Below, piece by piece: positions 1 to 8,538 of a stretch of 64,000 nucleotides of DNA. A program made the translations under genes and the position numbers. Each line of letters opens with the position of its first letter. The stretch's first letter is position 1. Source of the stretch: WHSW01 sp963821345 (lineage in GTDB: Bacteria; Actinomycetota; Thermoleophilia; Solirubrobacterales; 70-9); the NCBI GenBank assembly GCA_963821345.1, contig CAWGDM010000001.1, positions 1 to 64,000 of the forward strand. The letters are read 5' to 3'. The notes under the pieces were generated by a model. It saw only the letters and a program-made list of their open reading frames with translations. It had not been told where the DNA came from and searched no databases.

Positions 1-1662
1 CCGCGGATACACCACCTCAGGATCCGTCAACACATTCACCAGCGCCGGCTTCCCGCTCGCAAACGCCCGCTCCAGCGCCGGCTGCAGCTCGCTCGGATGC
101 CGCACCAGCTCCCCGTGCCCGCCGAGCGCCTTGACGACCTCGTCGTACCGCGTCGCCGGCCGCAGCGACGCCGCGACCTCGTACCCGTACAGGAACCGCA
201 TCGGGTGGTACTCGAGCGCCCAGATGCCGTTGTTGCCGATGATGCCGACGACGGGGAGGTCGTGGCGCATCATCGTGTCGAACTCGAGGCCGGAGAAGCC
301 GAAGGCGCCGTCGCCGAGCAGGCAGACGACCTGGCGGTCGGGGAAGGCGGTCTTGGCGCCGATCGCCTGGCCGGGGCCGGCGCCGAGGCAGCCGTAGGGG
401 CCGGGGTCCATCCAGCAGCCGGGCTCGTAGGTGTTGACGACGCGGCCGGCGTAGGAGACGAAGTCGCCGCCGTCGCCGATCACGATCGCGTCGCGGTCGA
501 GCATGTTCGCGAGCTCGCCGTAGATGCGCAGCGGGTGCAGCGGGGCGCGGTCGTCGTTGAGCTCGTCGGCCTCCCCCGCGCGCTTCTCGTCCTCGGTCTC
601 GCGCAGTGACGCGACCCACGTCCGTCGTCCGGTCGCGGGAGGCGCCGGCGGAGACCGCCGCGGTGCGCAGCGCCGCGAGCGTCACCCCGATCGAGCCGAC
701 CAGCTCGAACTCGGGCTTGCGGTTCGCGGTCAGCTCGTTCGGGCTCTCGTCGAGCCAGATGATCTTCGTCTCGTCGCCGAAGGAGCCGCCGAAGGCGAGG
801 CGGAAGTCGAGCGGGACGCCGACGACCAGCGGCGACGTCGGCGCCCTTGAGGCCCGGCGCCGCGGGCGCGGGAGAAGCAGAGGTCGTGGTCGGCGGGCAG
901 ACACCCGCGGCCCATGCCGTTGAGGAACACCGGGATGCCGAGCTCCTCGGCGAGCTGCTGCAGCTCGCCCTCGCCGTGTGACCAGTAGACGCCGGTGCCG
1001 GCCATGATCACCGGGCGCTCGGCGCCGGCGAGCACGGCGGCGGCCTCCTCCACCCCGTCGGCCTCGGTCGGCGAGAAGACCGGCTTCGGCTCGAGCTCGC
1101 CCTCGCCGTCCATGAAGACGACGTCGAGCGGGTAGTCGACGTAGGTCGGCCCGGTGGGGCCGTGGAGCGCGGTGTCGATCGCGCGCGCGGTCGCGGCGCC
1201 GCAGTCGCCGGTCTCCTTGACCGTCTCGGCCGACTTGGTCAGCGGCGAGACGAACGGCAGGTGGTCGATCTCCTGGAGCGAGCCCGAGCCCCAGCGCATC
1301 TCGGGCGCGCGGCCGCCGAGCACGACCAGCGGGGAGCGGTTGAACTTGGCGCCGGCGAGGGCGCTCATCCCGTTGGTCACCCCGGGGCCGGCGGTCAGCG
1401 CGGCGATGCCGGGCTTGCGGGTCGCCTTCGCGTAGCCCTCGGCCGCCCAGGCCGCCGCCTGCTCGTGGCGGGTGTCGATCAGGTCGATGCCCTCGGCGAC
1501 GCAGCCGTCGTAGATCGAGAACAGGTGGCCGCCGGAGAGCGTGAACAGCTTCGAGACGCCGCGGTCGGCGAGCGCGCGGGCGACCAGCTTGCCGCCGTGG
1601 ACGGGGCCCGACTCGGCCTCGTCGCCGCCCTCGGCGCGGGCGCTCTCCTCGGTGGTCGCCAT
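1..1662 (-). pseudogene. Acetolactate synthase-like thiamine-diphosphate enzyme, frameshifted and cut by the window edge
   Basis: This is a ThDP-dependent decarboxylase/carboligase of the acetolactate synthase (IlvB/IlvG-like) superfamily; the exact substrate is not decidable. The N-terminal pyrimidine-binding domain is intact from 1662 and carries the conserved catalytic Glu in DTRHEQAAAWAAEGYAK (about residue 67). Translation is then interrupted near 862, near 836 and around 610-640. After each shift the protein resumes in the next frame: SPLVVGVPLDFR, then SLRETEDEKR, then the ThDP-binding motif GDGAFGFSG...GNNGIW around 350-240. All three lesions behave as +1. The last residues seen, VLTDPEVVYPR, are typical of the family C-terminus, so only a few residues lie beyond base 1. 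The next gene leftward is unseen. Either a pseudogene or consensus error; the protein family is secure. Confidence 0.8.
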
Positions 1663-1700
1663 CGACAGCGAGCCTATCGAGGCTCAGCCGCCGGTCGCGC

Positions 1701-2381
1701 TCAGGACTTCGCGTCCTCCGCCGCCGCGATCGACCGCTCCATCTCCCGCTCCCCCAGCGCCGGCGCCGCGAACGGCGTCGGCTCGGCCCGCTCGGTCCGC
1801 AGCCCGTCGAGCGCGATCGTCAGCACCCGCCGCCAGACATCCGGCGCCGCCTGGCCGATGTAGTCCATCACGCCGGCGACCATCATCTGGACCATCGGCA
1901 TGTCGAAGGTCTCGACGTCGGGGCGCAGCTGGCCGCTGGCCTTGGCCCGGGCGACCAGCTGCTCGACCACCGGCCGGATCCGGGCCTGGGCGGCGTCGAA
2001 GAACGCCCGGCCCTGGCCGGAGACGAAGATCAGCTCGCGCAGCGCGCGGTCGCCCGAGTGCATCTCCGAGGCGCCCTCGAGGAAGGTGACCAGGCCCTCC
2101 CAGGGGTCCTCGTGGGCAAGCCCCGCCTCGGCGTAGTCGACCATGCGCTCGATCCGCTCCTCGAACAGCGCCTCGATCAGGTCCGACTTCTCCGGGAAGC
2201 GGCGGTAGACGGTCCCGACGCCGACCCCGGCGCGGGCGGCGATGTCGTCCATGGTCACGCCGAGGCCGCGCTCGGCGAACTCGAGCGCCGCCGCCTCGAG
2301 GATCCGCAGGCGGTTGCGCTCGGCGTCGGCGCGCAGCTTGCGCTCGGGCTTGTCGGGTGTCTGTTGTGTGGTCATCGACAC
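1701..2381 (-). CDS. TetR-family transcriptional regulator
   Basis: A 226-residue one-component regulator. The N-terminal helix-turn-helix spans roughly residues 25-70 and shows the TetR signature VTMDDIAARAGVGVGTVYRRF. The C-terminal ligand domain is not diagnostic. The GTG at 2381 gives the longest form; ATG at 2375, two codons in, is equally possible. It is divergently transcribed from a DHA2-type efflux pump starting at 2471, with two inverted repeats in the 89-bp gap. That is the classic arrangement of a local drug-responsive repressor that controls itself and the pump (inference). The ligand is unknown. Confidence 0.9.
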   Translation of the reverse strand: MSMTTQQTPDKPERKLRADAERNRLRILEAAALEFAERGLGVTMDDIAARAGVGVGTVYRRFPEKSDLIEALFEERIERMVDYAEAGLAHEDPWEGLVTFLEGASEMHSGDRALRELIFVSGQGRAFFDAAQARIRPVVEQLVARAKASGQLRPDVETFDMPMVQMMVAGVMDYIGQAAPDVWRRVLTIALDGLRTERAEPTPFAAPALGEREMERSIAAAEDAKS

Positions 2382-2398
2382 AGATCGTACTAAACGGA

Positions 2399-2410
2399 GG
2401 AGATGTCTCC
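2399..2410. promoter_or_regulatory. Candidate TetR operator (inverted repeat)
   Basis: GGAGATGTCTCC is a palindrome with 5-bp arms and a 2-bp centre. It lies 18 bp upstream of the TetR start and 60 bp upstream of the pump start. The position between divergent regulator and pump genes suggests the binding site of the TetR protein. Confidence 0.45.
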
Positions 2411-2431
2411 ATTTGTGTGCTATCGTCCCGT

Positions 2432-2460
2432 CCTAAGTTGAGATGCAACCTCCACTTAGG
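2432..2460. promoter_or_regulatory. Inverted repeat just upstream of the efflux pump
   Basis: CCTAAGT at 2432-2438 is repeated in inverted form as ACTTAGG at 2454-2460. A smaller inverted pair, GTTG at 2437-2440 and CAAC at 2446-2449, lies inside. It ends 10 bp before the pump start codon, so it could be a second operator or a hairpin in the 5' leader. Confidence 0.4.
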
Positions 2461-2470
2461 GAGAAGAGAC

Positions 2471-3944
2471 ATGCGGACCAAGACCTCTGACAACTCCAAC
2501 CACTCGCGCCGCTGGTGGATCCTCGCGATCATCGGCCTCGCGCAGCTGATGGTCGTCCTCGACGCGACGATCGTCAACATCGCCCTCCCCTCCGCCCAGC
2601 ACGACCTCGGCTTCTCCGACGACAGCCGCCAGTGGGTCGTCACGGCCTACGCGCTCGCCTTCGGAAGCCTGCTGTTGCTCGGCGGGCGCCTCGGCGACCT
2701 GTTCGGGCGCAAGCGCGTCTTCATCGTCGGGCTGCTCGGCTTCGCCGGCGCCTCGGCGGTCGGCGGCATGGCCGATTCGCTTCGGCATGCTGATCGGCGC
2801 CCGCGCCCTGCAGGGCGCCTTCGGCGCGCTGCTCGCCCCGGCCGCGCTGTCGATCCTGTCGACCACGTTCAGCGACCCCGCCGAGCGCGGCAAGGCGTTC
2901 GGCGTCTACGGCGCGATCGCCGGCGGCGGCGGCGCCGTCGGCCTGCTGCTCGGCGGCATCCTCACCGAGTACCTCTCCTGGCGCTGGTGCATGCTCGTCA
3001 ACCTCGCGTTCGCGATTCCCGCCGCGATCGGCGCCTTCGCGATCCTGCGCGACCAGCGCTCGACCGCGAAGGTCAAGATCGACATCCCCGGCACGATCGC
3101 CGCGACCGTCGGCCTGTTCGGGCTCGTCTACGGGTTCTCGAGCGCCGAGATGAACGGCTGGGGCGACGCCGCAGACGATCGCCAGCCTCGCCGCGCGGCG
3201 TCGCCTTCCTGGCCGCGTTCGTCGCGATCGAGCGCCGCGTCGCGCAGCCGCTGCTGCCGATGCGGGTGCTCGCCGACCGCACCCGGGCCGGCTCGTTCGT
3301 CGCCGTGCTCAGCGCCGGCGCCGGGATGTTCGGCGTCTTCCTGTTCCTGACCTACTACCTGCAGGAGACGCTCGGCTTCTCGCCGGTCGAGACCGGGCTC
3401 GCGTTCCTGCCGATGGTCGCGGTGCTGGTCGTCACCTCGGGCGTCGTCAACACGAAGATCGTCGGCCGCACCGGACCGCGGCCGCTGGTCCCCACCGGGA
3501 TGGTCCTGGCGGTGCTCGGGATGCTCTATCTGACCGGGATCACGACGACCTCGAGCTACGCGACGGCGGTGCTGCCGGCGCTGCTCGTCCTCGGCGCCGG
3601 GTTCGGGCTGATCATGGCGCCGTCGATGTCGAGCGCGACCTTCGGCGTCGCGCCCGTCGGACACCGGGGTCGCCTCGGCGATGGTCAACACCTGCCAGCA
3701 GATCGGCGGCTCGATCGGGACCGCCCTGCTGAGCACGATCGCGGCCAGCGCGGTGACCTCGTTCGCCACCGACGCCGGCGCCGCCACCCCGCAGGTGATG
3801 GCGGAGGCCGCGGTCCACGGCTACACGACCGCGTTCTGGTTCTCGGCCGCGATCTTCGCGGTCGGCGCGATCGCGACGGCGCTGCTGCTGGAGAGCGGCG
3901 CGCCGGAGTTCGACCCGGACGCCGCGCCGGCGATGGCGCACTGA
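2471..3944 (+). pseudogene. DHA2-family MFS efflux transporter (EmrB/QacA type), frameshifted
   Basis: A proton-antiport drug exporter of the 14-helix DHA2 class. The start ATG at 2471 has a good ribosome site (GGGAGAAGAG). The family motifs LDATIVNIALP (residues 30-40) and motif A GGRLGDLFGRKR (71-82) are present. The coding frame shifts near 2780, at two points around 3170 and 3200, and near 3660. Each shift is a net +1, and the homology continues through all of them: FGMLIGARALQG, VAFLAAFVAIERR, TGVASAMVNTCQQIGG. With the lesions ignored, the protein is full length, about 490 residues, and ends at TGA 3942-3944. A strong terminator follows. It is divergent from the TetR gene at 2381, its likely repressor. 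If the lesions are real, it is a pseudogene. Confidence 0.85.
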
Positions 3945-3971
3945 GCGCCGATCGCCAACCGGCGCACCCGC

Positions 3972-4010
3972 GACCCGCGCACTCTGGGCATAGAGTGCGC
4001 GGGTCGTTTT
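3972..4010 (+). terminator. Strong intrinsic terminator after the efflux pump
   Basis: A perfect 14-bp stem (GACCCGCGCACTCT at 3972-3985 with its complement at 3992-4005), a 6-nt loop and the T-rich tail GTTTT. This is the clearest rho-independent terminator in the window. Confidence 0.9.
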
Positions 4011-4041
4011 GGTTCGAGCGAGGGGCATGGAGGTCGGGCGG

Positions 4042-4539
4042 ATGAGGAAGACGGGATGGCTGGCGATCGTGGCGGCGGTTGTCGCGCTCGGCGTCGCCGG
4101 CTGCGGCGGCTACGGCAGCAGCTCGACCGGAGCCGACACCGTTGACACCGTCGACACAGGCGGCACCGGCACGACCGCCGACCCGATCGCCGTCTCCGGC
4201 ACGCCGCAGACCGAGCCGGTGAACGAGATCGATGTCAGCGAGACCGAGTACGTGCTCGCGCCGTCCCCCGTCCAGCCGCCCAGCGACGACGGCGGGCCGC
4301 CGACGACCCAGGCGAAGGTGGGCAAGGTCACCTTCCAGATCACCAACGACGGCACCGAGACCCACAGCTTCGTCTTCAACAACTTCGGCAAGGAGGTCGA
4401 GATCGACAAGCCGCTTGCGCCGGGCGAAAGCACCGACCTGACCGTCGACGTCGCCGGCACCGGCTTCTACGAGTACTACTGCCCGATCGACGGCCACCAG
4501 GACCAGGGCATGCAGGGCCAGCTCGAGGTCGTCGACTAG
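4042..4539 (+). CDS. Cupredoxin-like lipoprotein
   Basis: A secreted, lipid-anchored blue-copper-type protein of about 165 residues. The signal peptide begins MRKTGWLAIVAAVVALGVAGC, with the lipobox VAGC at residues 18-21. A Ser/Thr/Gly linker follows, then a plastocyanin-like fold. All four expected type-1 copper ligands are visible: His in ETHSFVFNN, then Cys, His and Met in YYCPIDGHQDQGM (C-x4-H-x4-M). It probably carries electrons or binds copper outside the membrane. The start at 4042 places the signal peptide correctly. ATG 4027, with GAGGGG directly upstream, is the alternative. It stands alone between two terminator-like hairpins. Confidence 0.85.
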   Translation: MRKTGWLAIVAAVVALGVAGCGGYGSSSTGADTVDTVDTGGTGTTADPIAVSGTPQTEPVNEIDVSETEYVLAPSPVQPPSDDGGPPTTQAKVGKVTFQITNDGTETHSFVFNNFGKEVEIDKPLAPGESTDLTVDVAGTGFYEYYCPIDGHQDQGMQGQLEVVD

Positions 4540-4545
4540 CGGTTC

Positions 4546-4560
4546 AGCGCCTCCGGCGCT
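4546..4560 (+). terminator. Short hairpin after the cupredoxin gene
   Basis: AGCGCC, loop TCC, GGCGCT: a 6-bp stem 6 bp after the stop codon, without a T tract. A weak terminator candidate. Confidence 0.35.
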
Positions 4561-4616
4561 AACTCGACACAAAATGCGCGCCACGCGCGCACCAAGCACT
4601 TCTAGCGTGCCGTCCG

Positions 4617-5012
4617 GTGAGCGGCTTGGGCGAGATCGAGGAGTGGGGCGACGACGAGGAGCAGGCGGTCGCCGACCGACGACGGCTGATCGAGCACCTC
4701 GACTGGGTGATCTTCCCGGGCTGCAAGTGGTGGTTCGTGGATCAGATCGTCGAGGCGATCGAGCTCGCCGCCGCCGGCGAGGACGAGGCCTGGATCGAGG
4801 TCGACGTCAAGAACCGGCGGCTGACCGAGGTGATCAAGGACTGGGAGCTCGAGGAGTGGGTCGAGGAGGCGAAGGCGGGTCGGTTCAAGCCACGGGCGGA
4901 GACGAGATCTGGCGCCGTGAGCCGCGACGGGACGGCGAGTTCACGACTCCGGGTGGAAGGGCGGTTGACATGTGCAGCGCATGTCCTAATGTGCAGCACA
5001 TGTCGAAGATGA
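4617..5012 (+). CDS. Hypothetical acidic protein upstream of the toxin-antitoxin pair
   Basis: An unrecognised 131-residue reading frame from GTG 4617. Residues 1-95 look like real coding sequence: acidic, Trp-rich, predicted helical (LIEHLDWVIFPGCKWWFVDQ; EVIKDWELEEWVEEAK). The last 35 residues change character (SRLRVEGRLTCAAHVLMCSTCRR) and run through the promoter and operator of the next gene, overlapping its start by 13 bp. The true stop may therefore be earlier, after a lesion near 4890. No signal peptide or membrane segment. Function unknown. Confidence 0.5.
   Translation: MSGLGEIEEWGDDEEQAVADRRRLIEHLDWVIFPGCKWWFVDQIVEAIELAAAGEDEAWIEVDVKNRRLTEVIKDWELEEWVEEAKAGRFKPRAETRSGAVSRDGTASSRLRVEGRLTCAAHVLMCSTCRR
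4964..5006 (+). promoter_or_regulatory. Promoter and two-part operator of the antitoxin gene
   Basis: A -35 TTGACA (4965-4970) and a -10 TAATGT (4987-4992) with a 16-bp spacer place the transcription start at about the A of the ATG at 5000, so the mRNA would be leaderless. Two overlapping inverted repeats cover the promoter: ACATGTGC-AGC-GCATGTC around 4968-4985 and GTGCAGCACATGTC at 4991-5004. This matches the autoregulation of ribbon-helix-helix antitoxins of FitAB/VapBC loci. Confidence 0.65.
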
Positions 5013-5236
5013 TCCAGGTGCGCAACGTGCCCGACGAGCTGCATCGGACGCTGAAGGTTCGCGCGGCGGAGCAGGGCGTGAGTCTGTCCGACTACGTTCT
5101 CACGCGAGCTCGAGACGACGGGACACAACCCACCATCGCCGAGCTCAGCGAATGACTGGACCGCAACCAGCCGGGAGCCGACATCGGCAACCTCGCCGTC
5201 GACATCATTCGTGAGCACCGCGGCCCGCTGCCATGA
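5000..5236 (+). pseudogene. FitA/VapB-like ribbon-helix-helix antitoxin with an in-frame stop
   Basis: The start MSKMIQVRNVPDELHRTLKV is the ribbon strand and first helix of a FitA-type antitoxin, followed by RAAEQGVSLSDYVLTRAR. Codon 52 is TGA (5153-5155). The same frame continues open for 26 more codons (LDRNQPGADIGNLAVDIIRE...) to TGA 5234-5236, giving the usual family length of about 78 residues. The interruption is thus one substitution (for example CGA to TGA), not a frameshift. The natural stop overlaps the toxin ATG at 5233 (ATGA), as in intact operons. Inactive if the stop is real. Confidence 0.75.
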
Positions 5237-5630
5237 CCGTGGTCGACGCGAGCGCCGTGGTCGTTGGCTGACCCGAAGAGATCAGCGGGCGCGGTGGATC
5301 GATGAGCGCATGCCAAGCTGATTCTGTACTCCAGGTTCCGGCCCTGTTCGATCTTGAAGTTCTGAACTCGCTTCGTCGTATCGAGTCGTCGGGCGTCGTG
5401 GGCGAGATCATCGGGGTCGCCGCCTGGCAGGTTTCGCGCTCTGCGCGCCAAGCGCCACGACCACATCCCGCTTCGGTCCCGGATCTGGCAGCTCCGCAGG
5501 CAACCTGACCGCCTACGACGCCGCGTACGTAGCGCTCGCCGAGGCCCTCGACGCTCCGCTGGTCACCAGCGACGCACGGCTCGCTCGCAGCTCGGGGCAC
5601 GGCGCGCGCATCGAGTTGCCCCCGGTGTAA
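5233..5630 (+). pseudogene. VapC/FitB-like PIN-domain toxin remnant
   Basis: A degenerate PIN-domain ribonuclease. The N-terminus MTVVDASAVV holds the first catalytic Asp. PALFDLEVLNSLRRIE holds the conserved Glu, and LTAYDAAYVALAEALDAPLVTSDARLA at the end holds the third and fourth acidic positions. These pieces lie in different frames, with breaks near 5266, 5300-5330, 5435 and 5500. The third frame after the first break reads ADPKRSAGAVDR, which fits the family. Base composition is visibly lower in GC than the surroundings, consistent with transfer. With the antitoxin stop, this looks like a decaying module, though consensus error cannot be excluded. Confidence 0.75.
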
Positions 5631-5642
5631 CGCCGCGCGCAG

Positions 5643-5660
5643 GCGGTTCCGCGGAACCGC
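5643..5660. repeat. 18-bp perfect palindrome, copy 1
   Basis: GCGGTTCCGCGGAACCGC, starting 13 nt after the last base of the PIN toxin stop codon and 30 nt before the next gene. Identical copies lie at 8082 and 13401. Confidence 0.9.
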
Positions 5661-5677
5661 TCCAGGGCCGAGTCGGA

Positions 5678-5683
5678 TAGACA
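5678..5683 (+). promoter_or_regulatory. -10 element of the second MFS pump (leaderless)
   Basis: TAGACA, 6 nt before the GTG start at 5690. No ribosome-binding site lies between, so initiation on a leaderless mRNA is likely. Confidence 0.4.
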
Positions 5684-5689
5684 CACCGG

Positions 5690-7049
5690 GTGAGCGCCTC
5701 CCCCGCCCGCGTCCTGTTCGCCGCCTCGCTCGGCTTCTTCGTCGTCATCCTCGACGTCTCGGTCGTCAACGTCGCCCTGCCCGCGATCGGCGACGACCTC
5801 GGCGCCAGCCTCAGCGGCCTGCAGTGGATCGTCGACGGCTACGTGGTCGCGTTCGCGGCCCTGCTGCTGTCGAGCGGGGCGCTCGGCGACCGGATCGGGG
5901 TCGCGCGCTGCTACTCGGCGGGGATGGTCGCCTTCACGCTCGCCTCGGTCGCCTGCGGGGCGGCGCCGACGCTGGGCGTGCTGCTGGTCGCCCGGGTGCT
6001 GCAGGGCGCCGCGGCGGCGCTGCTGCTCCCCTGCTCGCTGGCGCTCGTCCGGCTCGCCTACGACGACCCCGGCGAGCGGGCGAAGGGGATCGCGATCTGG
6101 GCGGCGGTCGGCGGGATCGCGCTCGCCGCCGGGCCGGTGGTCGGCGGCCTGCTGACCGGCGCGGTCGACTGGCGGGCGATCTTCTTCATCAACGTCCCGG
6201 TCGGGATCGTCGCGGTGCTGGCAAACGCGCACGGGCCGCGCTCGCCGCGGGTCGACACCCCGCTCGACCTGCCCGGCCAGGCGGCGGCGATCGTCGCGAT
6301 CGCCTCGCTGACCTTCGCCGTGATCGAGGCCGGCCACGAGGGCATCGGCTCGGCACCGGCGCTGCTCGCGTTCGGCGTCTTCGCGATCGCCGCGGTCGCC
6401 TTCGTCACGATCGAGCGCCGCTCCATCCACCCGGCGGTGCCGCTGGATTTGTTCCGCGCGCCGCTGGTCGGCTCGGCGATCGCCACCGGGCTGCTGGTCA
6501 ACTTCGCCTTCTACGGCCAGATCTTCGTCCTCAGCCTCTACTTCCAGGACGTGCTCGGCCACTCGCCGCTGGTCGCCGGGCTGATGTTCCTGCCGCTTGT
6601 CGGCGCTGATCGGCGGCGTGAACATCGTCGCCGGGCGGCTGACCAGCCGCTACGGCCCGCGCCCGCCGCTGATCGCCGGCCTGCTGACGATGACCGCCGG
6701 GCTGCTCGGGATGATCGCCTTCGACGCGACGACCCCGACCGCGCTGATCCTGGTCCTGGTGATGCCGATGGGGCTCGGCGGCGGGCTCACGGTCCCGCCG
6801 TTGACCGCGGCCCTGCTCGAGGCGCTGCCGGCCGAGCGCGCCGGGATCGCCTCGGGCGTCTTCAACGCCGCGCGCCAGTTCGGCGGCGGCCTGGGCGTCG
6901 CCCTGTTCGGCGGCCTGGTCGCCACCGGCTTCGTCGCCGGGATGCACCTGGCGCTGCTGCTCGGCGCCGCGGGGACCGCGATCTGTCTGGCGCTGACGAT
7001 CGCCTTCATCGACCCGCCGGTTCACGCCGAGGCCGTGCCCGAGACCTGA
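5690..7049 (+). pseudogene. DHA2-family MFS transporter, one frameshift
   Basis: A second EmrB/QacA-like exporter of about 452 residues. Helix 1 is followed by LDVSVVNVALPAIGDDLG and the helix-2/3 loop GALGDRIGVAR, a degenerate motif A. The frame is continuous from GTG 5690 to about 6598. There one extra base (CCGCTTGTCGGCG) moves it by +1, and ALIGGVNIVAGRLTSRYGPRPP continues to TGA 7047-7049. With that base removed the protein is complete. The GTG start has no Shine-Dalgarno but has a -10 hexamer 6 nt upstream. The substrate is unknown and no regulator is adjacent. Confidence 0.85.
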
Positions 7050-7145
7050 CGCTCTTACGCCGTTCTTCAACCCGCTTGCTGACCTGTTGAGGAGCGCCGG
7101 GTTCGATCGGCGCGACCAACGTAAGCGAGCGAAGGAGAAGTACGA

Positions 7146-7542
7146 ATGAGCGAGTCACCGACGGCGGTCGTGGCGGCCGGCGAGCCGAGGACGATCGTGA
7201 TCGAGCGCCGCTGGGCGATCATCGGCGCGTCAGTGATCACGGCGCTGGTCTTCGGGCTGGCCGTCGCCCTGGCCTTCACCCTCGGCGACGACGGTGGCGA
7301 CGGCCCGCACGGCCCGCCCGGGGTCCAGTTCTCGATGCCCGGCGGCGCCGAGGGCGGCTACGGCGTCCCGCCCGGCGCGCCGCCCCAGGGGGCGCTGCCC
7401 GACGGTGCGCAGCCGCCCGGCGGCGTCCCGCCGAGCGGCGACGGCGCCTACCCCGCGCCGCCCAGGCGACGCCGGTCCCTCCGGACACCGGATCGGGCCA
7501 GTCGCAGGGCAGCCAGGGTCCGGCCAGGGCTCGAACAACTAG
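7146..7542 (+). CDS. Small membrane-anchored Gly/Pro-rich protein
   Basis: No family recognised. The ATG at 7146 has an AAGGAGAAG ribosome site. One membrane helix spans about residues 24-46 (WAIIGASVITALVFGLAVAL). A Gly/Pro/Gln-rich low-complexity tail follows, probably outside the cell (inside-positive rule: ERRW precedes the helix). A +1 lesion near 7465 is likely: the shifted frame keeps the Gly/Ser/Gln composition and ends ...PGSGQGSNN at TAG 7540-7542, just before a hairpin terminator. The unshifted frame becomes Arg-rich and runs on through the terminator. Confidence 0.5.
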
Positions 7543-7549
7543 GGAACAA

Positions 7550-7591
7550 GGAGCCGGCGCCGCATTTCCACACCACCGCGGCGCCGGCTCC
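7550..7591 (+). terminator. Long GC-rich hairpin
   Basis: A perfect 14-bp stem, GGAGCCGGCGCCGC at 7550-7563 paired with 7578-7591, with a 14-nt loop. No T tract follows. It separates the Gly/Pro-rich gene from hicA and probably ends transcription. Confidence 0.6.
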
Positions 7592-7660
7592 GCTTCAACG
7601 TTGCGCACTCGTCGCGCTGTGCGCACCACCCGCGCGCTCGGTCTCGGACCGTGGTTCGGT

Positions 7661-7860
7661 GTGGCGAAGAAGGTCAAGGACGTGATCGCGATCCTGGAAA
7701 CGCATGGCTGGCGGCTCGTTCGACAGAGCGGCAGCCACCGGCAGTTCAAGCACCCTGGCACCGCGCCGTGATCACACTCGCGGGACCTAAGAGCCAGGTG
7801 GTGAAGCCGGGGATCCTGGCTAAGATCCGGCGAGACTCGGGGATCGACGAGCTGAGATGA
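7661..7860 (+). pseudogene. hicA: HicA-like mRNA interferase toxin, frame lesion
   Basis: The first 35 residues (VKDVIAILETHGWRLVRQSGSHRQFKHP) show the double-stranded-RNA-binding-like HicA fold with the conserved G-S-H-x-x-F, whose His is catalytic. The frame then meets TGA. The family C-terminus, AVITLAGPKSQVVKPGILAKIRRDSGIDELR, continues in another frame to TGA 7858-7860. The offset equals +2 (two single-base insertions near 7750-7765) or -1. Total length is then about 65 residues, as expected. The stop overlaps the hicB start (ATGA). GTG 7661 is the assumed start. Confidence 0.75.
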
Positions 7861-8069
7861 CCGATTACCTCGTTATCTATGAAACCGACGCCGACGGGGG
7901 CTGGGGCGGCTACTCGCCCGACCTGCCGGGGGTGTTCGCCGTCGGTGGGACGCGGGAAGAGGTCGAGCTGCGGATGGGCGAGGCGATCCCGCTGCACATC
8001 GAGGCGCTGCGCGAGGCGGGGCTGAGCGTTCCAGCGCCTCACCACGAAGCCGGCCGCGTAGCGGCATGA
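7857..8069 (+). CDS. hicB: HicB-like antitoxin
   Basis: A 70-residue protein with the HicB partial RNase-H-like fold: YLVIYETDADGGWGGYSPDLPGVFAVGGTREEVELRMGEAIPLHIEALREAG. The GYSPDLPG and TREE.....EAI segments are characteristic. It overlaps hicA by 4 bp (ATGA), so translation is coupled. It lacks the C-terminal DNA-binding domain found in some HicB proteins, which suggests it neutralises HicA without strongly autoregulating. The 18-bp palindrome begins 13 nt after the last base of its stop. Confidence 0.85.
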   Translation: MTDYLVIYETDADGGWGGYSPDLPGVFAVGGTREEVELRMGEAIPLHIEALREAGLSVPAPHHEAGRVAA

Positions 8070-8081
8070 GGCGTGAGGTCG

Positions 8082-8099
8082 GCGGTTCCGCGGAACCGC
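8082..8099. repeat. 18-bp perfect palindrome, copy 2
   Basis: GCGGTTCCGCGGAACCGC, identical to copies at 5643 and 13401, and at the same offset from the end of a toxin-antitoxin operon as copy 1. Confidence 0.9.
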
Positions 8100-8112
8100 T
8101 GCTCCTAGGCTG

Positions 8113-8538
8113 ATGGTCCTGTTCGGCAAGGAGCACGTCGACCGCTACCGGGCGACCGACGGCGCCGAGGGCCACGAGTGGCTCGAGGACGCGCCGGTCC
8201 TGCTGCTGACGACGACCGGCCGCAAGTCGGGCGAGGAGCGGACGACCCCGCTGATCTACGGGCGCAGCGGCGACGACGTGCTGGTGGTCGGCTCCAACGG
8301 CGGCATGCAGGAGCCGGCGTGGTTCAAGAACCTCTCGGCCGACCCCGAGGTCGAGGTGCAGATCAAGGGCGACAGGTTCCGCGCCCGGGCGCGCACCGCG
8401 ACCGCCGAGGAGAAGCCGGCGATGTGGGCCGAGATGCTGAGCCACTGGCAGCACTACGACGCCTACCAGGGCAACACCGACCGCGAGATCCCGGTCGTCG
8501 TGCTCGAGCGGATTCGTACGAACGTCCAGCCCGGCTAG
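8113..8538 (+). CDS. Deazaflavin (F420)-dependent nitroreductase family protein
   Basis: A 141-residue split-barrel protein of the Ddn/Rv3547 family (DUF385). The family core is complete: VLLLTTTGRKSGEERTTPLIYGRSGDDVLVVGSNGG, then PAWFKNLSADPEVEVQIKGDRFRARAR and a C-terminal helix-strand. Members bind reduced F420 and reduce quinones or nitro compounds in the cytoplasm; the substrate here is unknown. Its stop TAG (8536-8538) overlaps the stop of the convergent gene in a shared CTAG. Confidence 0.85.
   Translation: MVLFGKEHVDRYRATDGAEGHEWLEDAPVLLLTTTGRKSGEERTTPLIYGRSGDDVLVVGSNGGMQEPAWFKNLSADPEVEVQIKGDRFRARARTATAEEKPAMWAEMLSHWQHYDAYQGNTDREIPVVVLERIRTNVQPG

Noticed and set aside
5643..5660. Palindrome as an intrinsic terminator or SOS box
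   Set aside because: There is no T tract and almost no loop, and it does not match the actinobacterial LexA box. A generic terminator would not be sequence-identical three times.
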